Shown here in pieces: positions 8,784 to 16,755 of a DNA stretch of 64,000 nt. Position numbers and translations under genes: made by a program. The stretch's first letter is position 1, and each line of letters starts with the position of its first letter. Source of the DNA: an uncultured bacterium (GTDB lineage: Bacteria; Cyanobacteriota; Vampirovibrionia; Gastranaerophilales; Gastranaerophilaceae). The notes beneath the pieces were generated by a model. The model saw only the letters and a list, made by a program, of their open reading frames with translations, made no database searches and had not been told where the DNA came from. Where the stretch lies: positions 62,001 to 126,000 of the forward strand of contig CATXCB010000003.1 in NCBI GenBank assembly GCA_958366705.1, read 5' to 3'.

Positions 8784-10259
8784 ATGAAATTAGATGAATT
8801 AATTGAATATTTGGAATATAGAGATTTAATAAATTTTAAAAATGTTGAAATTACAGGGATATCATATAATTCAAAAACAACTAAAAAGGGAGATATTTTT
8901 GTTTGTCTTGCAGGCGAGCACACTGATGGACATGAATATGCGCAGATGGCTGTTGAAAACGGAGCTGCAGCACTTCTTGTTGAACACAAAGTTGATGGTA
9001 TAAAAATTCCTCAGGTTCAGGTAGATTCAACCAGACATAAGATTGCAGATATAGCCGACAGATTTTATTCAAGCCCGTCAAAAGGTATTAATTTGATTGG
9101 TATAACCGGAACAAATGGCAAGACTACTGTTACTCACCTGATACAAAAAATATTTGAAGAAAATTCTGAAAAATGCGCACTTATCGGAACTCTTGGATAT
9201 AAATTATCTTCCGGAGGTGAGTATCGAGATGCCAAGCATACAACACCTCAGGCTCCGGAACTTCAGGCAACGCTCAGAATGATTAAAGATGTTGAAAAGA
9301 TTGATAATGTTGTAATGGAAGTTAGTTCTCATGCTCTTGAACAAAATAGGGTTGGCGGCTGCAGATTTAACGGGGCGGTTTTAACTAATTTAACACAGGA
9401 TCATTTGGATTATCATATTACAATGGAAAATTATTTCAAAGCTAAGGCTTTGTTGTTTGAAAGATTGACCGATGGAGATTTTGCCGTTATAAATCTGGAT
9501 GATGAGTATGGTGACAAATTTTTATCGGTTATACCTGACGGAGTTAGAAAATTAACTTATGGCGTAAAAAAACAAGCTGATGTAATGGCAAAAGATATTA
9601 ATTTTTCATTGAATGGTGCAGAATTTACATTGCTGTATAACGGTCAAGAATATTCAGTTAACCTGCATATGAACGGAATGTTCAGTGTTTATAACGTTTT
9701 AGCAGCGCTAACTGCTTCTATTGCTATGAATATTGATATTAGCATAGCTCTAAAAGCTCTTCAAAATGTGCATGGTGTTGCTGGCAGATTTGAAGTTGTA
9801 AATAAAAAACCTCTTGTTATTGTTGATTATGCACACACTCCTGACGGGTTGGAAAATGTATTAAAATCAGCAAGAGAAATAACTCAAAAAGATGGAAAAT
9901 TGATTTGTTTATTCGGGTGCGGCGGTGATAGAGATGCGACAAAAAGACCGAAAATGGGAGCTATTGCACAAAAGCTTGCAGATAAAATAGTTATCACAAG
10001 TGATAATCCGCGTTCTGAGGATCCGCAGCAGATAATTACTGATATTATTGCAGGTTTAAAATCCGTAGATCCTGATATTGTCACTGTTGAACCGGATAGA
10101 GGAGAGGCAATCGCTTTACTAAAAACAATTGCAAACAATAATGATGTCGTACTCATTGCAGGTAAAGGACATGAAGATTATCAAATTCTGAAAGATAAAA
10201 CTATTCATTTTGATGATAGAGAAGAGGCAAGAAAAGTTTTTGCAGGAAGTGTTATATAA
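8784..10259 (+). CDS. murE: UDP-N-acetylmuramoyl-tripeptide synthetase (meso-DAP adding)
   Basis: Cytoplasmic Mur ligase that adds the third stem residue to UDP-MurNAc-L-Ala-D-Glu using ATP. The P-loop GTNGKTT lies at about 108-114. TTPQAPELQ (about 154) and EVSSHAL (about 175) are conserved substrate-site segments. DNPRSEDP (about 406) is the signature of enzymes that add meso-diaminopimelate rather than lysine. The 491-residue length is normal. AAGGGAG lies 6 bases before the start. It sits 16 bases after the PBP gene, and its stop shares a base with the next start. Confidence 0.95.
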   Translation: MKLDELIEYLEYRDLINFKNVEITGISYNSKTTKKGDIFVCLAGEHTDGHEYAQMAVENGAAALLVEHKVDGIKIPQVQVDSTRHKIADIADRFYSSPSKGINLIGITGTNGKTTVTHLIQKIFEENSEKCALIGTLGYKLSSGGEYRDAKHTTPQAPELQATLRMIKDVEKIDNVVMEVSSHALEQNRVGGCRFNGAVLTNLTQDHLDYHITMENYFKAKALLFERLTDGDFAVINLDDEYGDKFLSVIPDGVRKLTYGVKKQADVMAKDINFSLNGAEFTLLYNGQEYSVNLHMNGMFSVYNVLAALTASIAMNIDISIALKALQNVHGVAGRFEVVNKKPLVIVDYAHTPDGLENVLKSAREITQKDGKLICLFGCGGDRDATKRPKMGAIAQKLADKIVITSDNPRSEDPQQIITDIIAGLKSVDPDIVTVEPDRGEAIALLKTIANNNDVVLIAGKGHEDYQILKDKTIHFDDREEARKVFAGSVI

Positions 10260-11164
10260 TGAAAACAAAACTATTAGTTGAACAGCATTTTCACGGCTGC
10301 TATGGTGTAGACTTTAATACTGCATCGGTAAGCGATATCAGAGATTTGGCTTATCAAATATTAAAAGAGGGAGTCGGATTTATATTTCCGACACTGGTTA
10401 CTGATAGTATTGAAAATACTAAGAAGCAAATTAAAATAATCAAAGATGCAGCTGATAAAACTACTTCTGATATGGCTAAAATCTGCGGAGTTCACCTTGA
10501 GGGAATATTTTTAAATCCAGCCAAGAAAGGAATTCATAATGCAGACTATTTTTTGGCACCAACACTTAAAAATTTCCAAACTCTTGAGGATGATTTTATA
10601 AAAATTGTAACTTTGGCTCCTGAAATTGCGGACGCAGAATTATTAACTTATTTACGCTCCAAAGGAATAAAGGTTCAGGCAGGACACTGCACAGGTTCTG
10701 ATTTGAGCTTGTGTGATGCAACCACCCATACATTTAACGCGATGAGCGGAATTACGCACAGAGGTGAAAGTACAGCTCTCAGCGCGCTGATAAATGATAA
10801 TATTTATACTGAAATAATTGGAGACGGAGTTCATGTTTCTGATTCTGCAATAAAACTTTTGTATAAAACCAAGCAAATGAATAAAATATTGCTTGTATCA
10901 GACTGTCTGCCTTGCACGCATAGCAATCTAAAAGAATTTGAGTTTGCCGGTGAAAAAATTTATTATGATGGCGTTAAAGCAACCTCTGCAGAGGGAACAC
11001 TTGCCGGAAGTACCAAATTACTACCTGACATAGTAAAAATTCTTGGCAAAAAAGATTTATTTATAAAGCAATACATATCAAATTCTTACGATTACCACAA
11101 TCTTGTATCTGAGGGTGAAATTGAATGGGATGAAGATTATAATATTGTGTCAGTTACTTATTAA
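10259..11164 (+). CDS. Short N-acetylglucosamine-6-phosphate deacetylase-like amidohydrolase
   Basis: 301 residues against about 380 for typical NagA. Metal and catalytic residues are kept: HxH-like FHG near the start, Glu in HLEGIF (about 80), His in QAGHCTG and THTFNAM, His in GDGVH and the catalytic Asp in LVSDC. It starts directly at the first barrel strand, so the usual N-terminal beta-sandwich part is missing, while a short C-terminal remnant remains. It would remove acetate from GlcNAc-6-P or a related amino sugar. The four-base TAATG-type junction with murE suggests translational coupling and a peptidoglycan-recycling role, which is inference. It converges with the prepilin gene and overlaps its end by 11 bases. 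Confidence 0.72.
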   Translation: MKTKLLVEQHFHGCYGVDFNTASVSDIRDLAYQILKEGVGFIFPTLVTDSIENTKKQIKIIKDAADKTTSDMAKICGVHLEGIFLNPAKKGIHNADYFLAPTLKNFQTLEDDFIKIVTLAPEIADAELLTYLRSKGIKVQAGHCTGSDLSLCDATTHTFNAMSGITHRGESTALSALINDNIYTEIIGDGVHVSDSAIKLLYKTKQMNKILLVSDCLPCTHSNLKEFEFAGEKIYYDGVKATSAEGTLAGSTKLLPDIVKILGKKDLFIKQYISNSYDYHNLVSEGEIEWDEDYNIVSVTY

Positions 11165-11924
11165 ATAAATTTTTTATCATTGTTGCTGTTGATACTCCAC
11201 CTTTTTCAATTGACTGGCAACCTCCGTCCTTTAATTGTATGGGGTCACCATTAGAACGAGCTATGAAAGAGAATAAATCGTACCCCCATTTGTTAGGTCC
11301 TTTCTTACCGTTAACGTCAATCGCAAAAAGTTGGAATCCTGAATAAAATAATATTATTGTACCATCTAAGAGAACCCAGGCTTCTCTATCATTGTGGATG
11401 CGGGATTGTCTCCAACCAGCACAATTAGCAGTTTGTTTATTTATATCATTTTCATCTTTATCCGGATGTGAGTCAGCAATTATAGTATCAATACCTTTAT
11501 AATTAGGAATACAACCATTTTTATAAGCTTTATTTTTACAAATTTGCGTAACTTTAAGTATTCCTTTCATTTCATCTTTTACAGCATTACATTGACTAAA
11601 ATGTCCATTATAATCATCTGGAAGTGGACTTCCATCAGACATTTCATATTTTTTACAATCACCTTGTTCAGTATATTCAACACAACTAGCTGATTGATAT
11701 GGGCTGTTGAGCCAGTAGTAACACTCCGGAGTACTATCCATATTGTTTTCAACAATTTTAAAAGCTTGTTGCATTCGCGAATATTGTTCCTTAAATTGAT
11801 TTTTAATAACAAGTTTTTGGCATTTTGTTAACAACCCCGGTAAAGTTATAGCGGCAACTATACCAATAATACCAAGAGTGATAAGAACTTCAGCAAGAGT
11901 GAATGCTGCTTTGCTATGCGTCAT
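11154..11924 (-). CDS. Type IV prepilin-like protein (pseudopilin)
   Basis: The start chosen gives 256 residues beginning MTHSKAAFTLAEV: a short basic leader, then the prepilin-peptidase signature A/FTLAE and a roughly 20-residue hydrophobic helix. The following domain is cysteine-containing and ends with a C-terminal fold rich in aromatics and Gly (DVNGKKGPNKWGYDLF). This tail pattern recurs in the prepilin at the right edge of the window. An in-frame start 84 bases upstream would add residues encoded wholly by a palindromic repeat, so I reject it. No good ribosome binding site precedes the chosen ATG. The product is likely a minor pilin or pseudopilin exported to the envelope. Confidence 0.78.
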   Translation of the reverse strand: MTHSKAAFTLAEVLITLGIIGIVAAITLPGLLTKCQKLVIKNQFKEQYSRMQQAFKIVENNMDSTPECYYWLNSPYQSASCVEYTEQGDCKKYEMSDGSPLPDDYNGHFSQCNAVKDEMKGILKVTQICKNKAYKNGCIPNYKGIDTIIADSHPDKDENDINKQTANCAGWRQSRIHNDREAWVLLDGTIILFYSGFQLFAIDVNGKKGPNKWGYDLFSFIARSNGDPIQLKDGGCQSIEKGGVSTATMIKNLFNK

Positions 11925-12262
11925 TCCAAACATGTTTCGGAATCTATTATCTTGAGATGCTGAAACATGTTCAGCATGACAGATTCGTTTATTATTCTGA
12001 GCCTGCACGAGCAGAGGGCGAGAATGTAGTGGAGTCCCGTTTAATGCGAGTGCAGAGGTATAGTCATTCTGAGGGAGCAGGCGACCGAAGAATCTATTAT
12101 TACTGTTCTGCTTATTAAATACTTCAGCGAAAGCCTCAGTATGACAGTCGGATTGATTTTGAGGACAAACATGTGTTCTGCTGTATTCGTCATTCTGAGC
12201 GGATGCGAAGAATCTCTGAGTTGTGCGTTTGGCATAAGACCCTGAAACTAGTTCAGGGTGAC
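11920..12262. repeat. Cluster of short palindromic repeats, both orientations
   Basis: At least six units lie here: 11920-11945 (-), 11955-11981 (+), 12063-12095 (-), 12117-12146 (+), 12189-12215 (-) and 12237-12262 (+). Each has one end like AGAT(T/G)C and the other like (G/C)ATGAC around a self-complementary core such as CTGAAACATGTTCAG or CTTCGCATCCGCTCAG. A degenerate unit may lie at 11995-12040. The rest of the gene-free stretch up to ilvD holds a tract of eight C at 12349-12356 and an AT-rich, promoter-like segment; I see no gene there. Confidence 0.75.
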
Positions 12263-12485
12263 GGTACGGGATTACATTATGAGGGAAATTTAAAATAAAT
12301 ATTTCTAAAGACCTTAGAACGCTGTCAGAGTAAAGCTTTAAAAGGTTACCCCCCCCATTTCCTTGTTATTACTGAATTTTAGCACTTTTAGCTCCTTTTT
12401 ATTGTCAAAACTCTCTCCTATAATTTTATAGTACAATATTATGTGTGATAATGCAACATTAGTTGTTGATGGTATAATAAAAATT

Positions 12486-14141
12486 ATGAGAAGTGATAAT
12501 ATAAAAAAAGGGATAGCACACACTCCACATAGAGGTCTGCTTATGGCTGCAGGTGTGAGCCGGAAAAATATGAATGCACCATTTATAGGTATTGCAAGTT
12601 CGTTTACGGATTTGGTTCCCGGTCATGTTGGAATGCGCGACTTGGAAAGACAGATAGAAAAAGGTATACATACTGGAGGCGGACAGGCGTTTATTTTCGG
12701 TGTTCCAGCTGTATGCGACGGTATTTCAATGGGACATGCCGGAATGCGTTATTCTCTTCCATCTAGAGATTTGATTGCTGACTGCGTAGAAACTATGGCT
12801 GAAGCTCATCAGCTTGACGGGCTTGTACTTCTTTCAAATTGCGACAAAATTACTCCCGGAATGCTTATAGCCGCACTTCGATTAAATATTCCAACTATTA
12901 TTGTGACGGCTGGTCCGATGCTTGATGGTGAAAGCAGGTGTGAAAAATTATCAATGATTAAGGCTTCATTTGAGGCTGTAGGCAAATTTAGAAGCGGTAT
13001 GATTGATGAGAAAAGGCTTCTCGAACTGGAAGAAGAATCATGCCCGGGTGCTGGTTCCTGTCAGGGCATGTATACAGCTAACACTATGGCGTGCTTGACA
13101 GAAGTTATGGGGATGAGTTTGCCGTTATGTGCAACAGCATCTGCGGTTTCTGCTAAAAAACGCAGAATAGCTTTTGAAAGCGGAGTTCAAATTGTCAATT
13201 TGGTTAAGCGTGATATAAAACCTCGCGATATAGTAGATAAAGATACTCTTAGAAACGCTATTATTTGTGATTTGGCGCTGGGTGGTTCTACAAATTCATT
13301 TTTACATATTCTTGCATTAGCTAATGCCGGAGATATTGATGTTTCATTGAAAGATTTTGAAGAATTAAGTCATAAAATTCATCAGGTCGTTAAATTAGAT
13401 CCTGCAGGAGAGCCAACTATGACTGATTTTCACAAAGGCGGAGGAATTCCTGCATTATTAAAGACTCTCATGGATGCTGATATTGGTATAATTGATAAAA
13501 ATACAATCTGTGGTCTAAAACTATCCGAAATAACAAAAGAAGCTTATATTAATAAAAATTTAATTCATCCATATGATGAACCGTTTACCACTAAACCCGG
13601 GCTTGGAATTTTGTATGGCAATATCGCTCCAGATGGTTGTGTTACCAAGATTTCAGGAATTGATGAAAGCTGCTATGAATTTGAAGGGACGGCAAGAACA
13701 TTTGATTCTGAAGAAGCGGCTATGTCAGCTTTAGAAAATGATGAAATCAAACACGGTGATGTTATCGTAATCAGGTACGAAGGCCCAAAGGGCGGACCGG
13801 GTATGCGCGAAATGCTTGCTCCTACCTCTTTACTTGTCGGTAAGGGATTGGGTAAAACGTGCGCTTTGATTACTGATGGAAGATTTTCTGGCGGGACAAG
13901 AGGTATATGTATAGGACATGTTTGTCCTGAAGCAGCTGAGGGCGGCAATATTGCCTTGATTGAAGATGGTGATAAAATTAGTATAGACATAAATACAAGA
14001 CAAATTACTCTCAATGTTTCTGATGAGATACTATCTGAGCGAAGAAAACATTTAAGACCATTTGTTTTGAAATGTAAATCCGGGTATCTTTCAAAATATG
14101 CAAAAAATGTACAGGATGCCTCACATGGTGCGATAGTTTAG
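12486..14141 (+). CDS. ilvD: Dihydroxy-acid dehydratase
   Basis: Fe-S dehydratase making the 2-keto acids of valine and isoleucine (and, via 2-ketoisovalerate, leucine and pantothenate). The N-terminus MRSDNIKKG is the normal family start, so the in-frame ATG 45 bases upstream is not used here. Cluster cysteines appear in LLSNCDKITPG (about 105) and in ESCPGAGSC (about 172-180). The C-terminal GRFSGGTRG and GHVCPEA motifs are present. It heads a tight group with uppS and rdgB, functionally unrelated but common for compact genomes. The ribosome binding site is weak. Confidence 0.95.
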   Translation: MRSDNIKKGIAHTPHRGLLMAAGVSRKNMNAPFIGIASSFTDLVPGHVGMRDLERQIEKGIHTGGGQAFIFGVPAVCDGISMGHAGMRYSLPSRDLIADCVETMAEAHQLDGLVLLSNCDKITPGMLIAALRLNIPTIIVTAGPMLDGESRCEKLSMIKASFEAVGKFRSGMIDEKRLLELEEESCPGAGSCQGMYTANTMACLTEVMGMSLPLCATASAVSAKKRRIAFESGVQIVNLVKRDIKPRDIVDKDTLRNAIICDLALGGSTNSFLHILALANAGDIDVSLKDFEELSHKIHQVVKLDPAGEPTMTDFHKGGGIPALLKTLMDADIGIIDKNTICGLKLSEITKEAYINKNLIHPYDEPFTTKPGLGILYGNIAPDGCVTKISGIDESCYEFEGTARTFDSEEAAMSALENDEIKHGDVIVIRYEGPKGGPGMREMLAPTSLLVGKGLGKTCALITDGRFSGGTRGICIGHVCPEAAEGGNIALIEDGDKISIDINTRQITLNVSDEILSERRKHLRPFVLKCKSGYLSKYAKNVQDASHGAIV

Positions 14142-14154
14142 GATGGTAGATACA

Positions 14155-14871
14155 ATGACTTTGAGTAATATAGATACTATAATAAAAGATACAAAATTAG
14201 AACATATTGCAATTATCATGGACGGTAACAGGCGCTGGGCTAAAGAAAAAAATCTTCCGGGAGCGTTCGGACACAAAAAAGGGGTAGAAGCATTAAAAAC
14301 TACTTTGAGAGCCTGTAATGATTTTGGTATCAAGTATCTTACAGTTTATGCTTTTTCTACGGAAAATTGGAATAGAAAGCAGGAAGAAGTTGATTTTTTA
14401 ATGGATTTAGTTGCTGTTACTCTTACTAATGAACTGAAAGAAATGCATAATGAAAATGTAAAAATTAATTTTATTGGTGATTTATCACGTTTTAATAAAA
14501 ATTTGCAAAAAATTTTATATAATGCTGTTGATACAACTAAAAACAACACAGGCGTTCATCTCCAAATAGCCTTGAATTATGGCTCCAGAGCAGAAATTGT
14601 TAATGCTGTAAAAAAAATAGTTGAAACTGGAGTTTCAGCGGATAAAATAACAGAAGACCTTATTAATGCAAATTTATACACACAAGGTCTACCAGATCCA
14701 GATATATTGATTAGGACAGGAGGCGAACAGAGAATTTCAAATTACCTGCTCTGGCAGATTGCTTATTCTGAAATAATAATCAGGTTAGAATACTGGCCGG
14801 ATTTTGATAAGCAGGCGCTGAAAGAATCAATTCTTGAATTTGCAAAAAGACAGAGACGATATGGAAAATAA
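14155..14871 (+). CDS. uppS: Isoprenyl (undecaprenyl) diphosphate synthase
   Basis: Cis-prenyltransferase producing undecaprenyl diphosphate, the lipid carrier for peptidoglycan and surface polysaccharides. Visible motifs are IMDGNRRWAK (catalytic Asp), the FSTENW segment, and RTGGEQRISNYLLWQ followed by AYSE near the C-terminus. Two starts are possible; the one used has AGGATGG about 9 bases upstream, while the ATG at 14143 has none. Begins just after ilvD and overlaps rdgB. Confidence 0.93.
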   Translation: MTLSNIDTIIKDTKLEHIAIIMDGNRRWAKEKNLPGAFGHKKGVEALKTTLRACNDFGIKYLTVYAFSTENWNRKQEEVDFLMDLVAVTLTNELKEMHNENVKINFIGDLSRFNKNLQKILYNAVDTTKNNTGVHLQIALNYGSRAEIVNAVKKIVETGVSADKITEDLINANLYTQGLPDPDILIRTGGEQRISNYLLWQIAYSEIIIRLEYWPDFDKQALKESILEFAKRQRRYGK

Positions 14872-15451
14872 CAACACAATGAAAATTGTATTTGCCACTG
14901 GTAATCCCCATAAATTAGCTGAAATTAATGCAATTTCAAGAGATTCGGGGATAGAATTTGTGCTTCCTCCTGCGGATTTCAATCCGGAAGAAAACGGAGT
15001 AACTTTTGAAGAAAATTCGTATATTAAAGCAAAAGAGGCTGCCAGATTATCAAAAACATTTTCCCTGGCAGATGATTCCGGATTATGTGTAGAAGCGCTC
15101 AACGGCGAACCCGGTATACATTCTGCTAGATATGCTTCCACCCCTCAAGCCAGAATAGATAAACTTCTAAAAAATCTTGCCCCACACGGTAATAGAAATG
15201 CAAAATTTGTTTGTGCTATGACACTTGTAGATGAGTTTGGCAATATTCTGGACAAAGAAATCGGAGAGTGCTATGGCAAGATAACAAATATCCCATCAGG
15301 CATTAATGGATTTGGATATGACCCAGTATTCCTTGTAGACGGATATAATGTTACAATGGCAGATATGTCCGAGGAACTAAAGAATACAATTTCGCATAGA
15401 AGTATCGCTTTAAATAAAATTCTTAATTACATTAAAAATACTTTTATGTGA
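14861..15451 (+). CDS. rdgB: Non-canonical purine NTP pyrophosphatase (RdgB/HAM1)
   Basis: Hydrolyses dITP, ITP and XTP to monophosphates, keeping deaminated purines out of nucleic acids. The family motifs are FATGNPHK at the N-terminus, DDSGLCVEALNGEPG in the middle, then GFGYDPVF and SHR near the C-terminus. The start overlaps the uppS stop by 11 bases. An ATG 18 bases further in, at the usual MKIV start, is an equal candidate. An upstream TTG is rejected because it lies well inside uppS. Confidence 0.92.
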   Translation: MENNNTMKIVFATGNPHKLAEINAISRDSGIEFVLPPADFNPEENGVTFEENSYIKAKEAARLSKTFSLADDSGLCVEALNGEPGIHSARYASTPQARIDKLLKNLAPHGNRNAKFVCAMTLVDEFGNILDKEIGECYGKITNIPSGINGFGYDPVFLVDGYNVTMADMSEELKNTISHRSIALNKILNYIKNTFM

Positions 15452-15462
15452 TTCTACTAAAA

Positions 15463-15498
15463 TTAACCCGTACTTACCCGTTAAAATCTGTGGGTTAA
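15463..15498. promoter_or_regulatory. Inverted repeat upstream of the RND efflux operon
   Basis: TTAACCC and GGGTTAA arms are separated by 22 bases, with an extra ACCCGTT copy between them. There is no T-run, so a terminator is unlikely. A repressor operator for the efflux operon, 45 bases before its first start codon, is plausible. Confidence 0.3.
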
Positions 15499-15542
15499 CT
15501 AAGGATACAAAAATTAAATAAACTATAAAGGGGATATTATTG

Positions 15543-16718
15543 ATGAAAAAAAAGATATTATTAATCTTAATAATTGCAATAGCAGCTGTGGCACTGCGTT
15601 TTTTGTGGTCATCAGTTGGAAGTTTAATGAAACAGAAAGCAAGAACAACTATTGTTCCTCCAAATGTTGTTGTTGAAGATATAAAAGAGGAGAATGTTAT
15701 TAGAAATTTTGAGGCACCGGGCAGAGTTGTTTCAAAATATCAAGTTAGCATTATGGCGCGTATTTCAGGCTATTTGCAAAAAAGCTTTTTTAAAGAGGGC
15801 GACTATGTAAAAGCCGGAGAAACTTTATTTTTAATAGAACCAGCCGAATATCAAAACGCGTCAAATGTTGCAGGTGCAAATATTCAAAATATTAAAGCTC
15901 AGCTTGACTATGCTAATAAACAGCTTGCAAGAGCTGAAGAACTTGTTAAGCAGGATTATATTGCAAAATCTAAATATGATGAGATTCTGGCAAGCAGAAA
16001 TGCTCTTCAAGCTCAATTAAAAGCGGCACAATCAACCTACAATGATACAAACAGAAATTTAAGCTATACAACAGTAAAAGCTCCTGTAGACGGGAGAATT
16101 GGTATTATTGATGTAACAGTCGGAAACTATGTTTCACCATCATCAGGTTCACTAACGACAATAAATAGCACCAATCCTATTTATGTTACGTTCCCGCTAT
16201 CATCGGATGACTACACAGACATTTCAACAATTGATAATAAGGCTAATGAAAAAAGAAGAGTTGAATTATTTTTCCAAAATGGAGAAAAATATAATTTAGA
16301 AGGTGTGCAAGACTTTTTAGACAATAAAGTTGATCAATCAACTGGTACTGTTACAATGCGAGCTACATTCCAAAATCCGGATAATAAACTTCTGCACGGA
16401 GAATTTGTGAATGTTAAAGTCTATGCTAATAATCCTGTAAAAGTTCCTGTAGTACCGGTAGTTGCGGTTCAGGAAAATCAAGAGGGAAAATATGTATACA
16501 AGCTGGATGAGAAAAATCTTCCTGTGCTCACTTATATAAAAGTGCAGGGACAATCCGGAGAAAATTGGATTGTAAAAAATGGACTAAAAAAAGGCGACAA
16601 AGTTATTGTTGAAGGTATCTTGAAAGTTACACCGGGTAATCCTGTTAATATTGTTTCGAAAGAAAAAATGGACAGCTTAAAAAACAAACTACACATTGAT
16701 TTAAATAAAAAGAAATAA
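15543..16718 (+). CDS. RND efflux periplasmic adaptor (membrane fusion protein)
   Basis: 391 residues. An N-terminal transmembrane anchor (about 3-22) lacks a lipobox Cys. A lipoyl/barrel-sandwich hybrid follows (YQVSIMARISGYL, then EGDYVKAGETLFLIEP). Next come an alpha-hairpin (about 115-180), a second half-lipoyl strand (TVKAPVDGRIG) and beta-barrel and membrane-proximal domains. It bridges the inner-membrane pump to the TolC-type channel. The start is ATG, not the in-frame TTG just before it, with AAGGGG 9 bases upstream. First gene of a three-gene operon. No TetR/MarR regulator is adjacent. Confidence 0.92.
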   Translation: MKKKILLILIIAIAAVALRFLWSSVGSLMKQKARTTIVPPNVVVEDIKEENVIRNFEAPGRVVSKYQVSIMARISGYLQKSFFKEGDYVKAGETLFLIEPAEYQNASNVAGANIQNIKAQLDYANKQLARAEELVKQDYIAKSKYDEILASRNALQAQLKAAQSTYNDTNRNLSYTTVKAPVDGRIGIIDVTVGNYVSPSSGSLTTINSTNPIYVTFPLSSDDYTDISTIDNKANEKRRVELFFQNGEKYNLEGVQDFLDNKVDQSTGTVTMRATFQNPDNKLLHGEFVNVKVYANNPVKVPVVPVVAVQENQEGKYVYKLDEKNLPVLTYIKVQGQSGENWIVKNGLKKGDKVIVEGILKVTPGNPVNIVSKEKMDSLKNKLHIDLNKKK

Positions 16719-16755
16719 GATAATTAAGTACTGAAAAATATATTTAGGGAGACTT

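Noticed and set aside
11925..12008. Longer N-terminus of the prepilin gene starting at 12008
   Set aside because: The added 28 residues are encoded by two palindromic repeats and would place the prepilin signal 36 residues in, too far for a leader peptide.
11903..12235. Short open frames on both strands across the repeat cluster
   Set aside because: They are translations of the palindromic repeats (repeat-encoded peptides) with no start signals or protein-like composition.
11920..12262. Insertion sequence or transposase remnant
   Set aside because: No transposase-like frame, no terminal repeat pair bounding a gene-sized unit; the units are 25-33 bases each.
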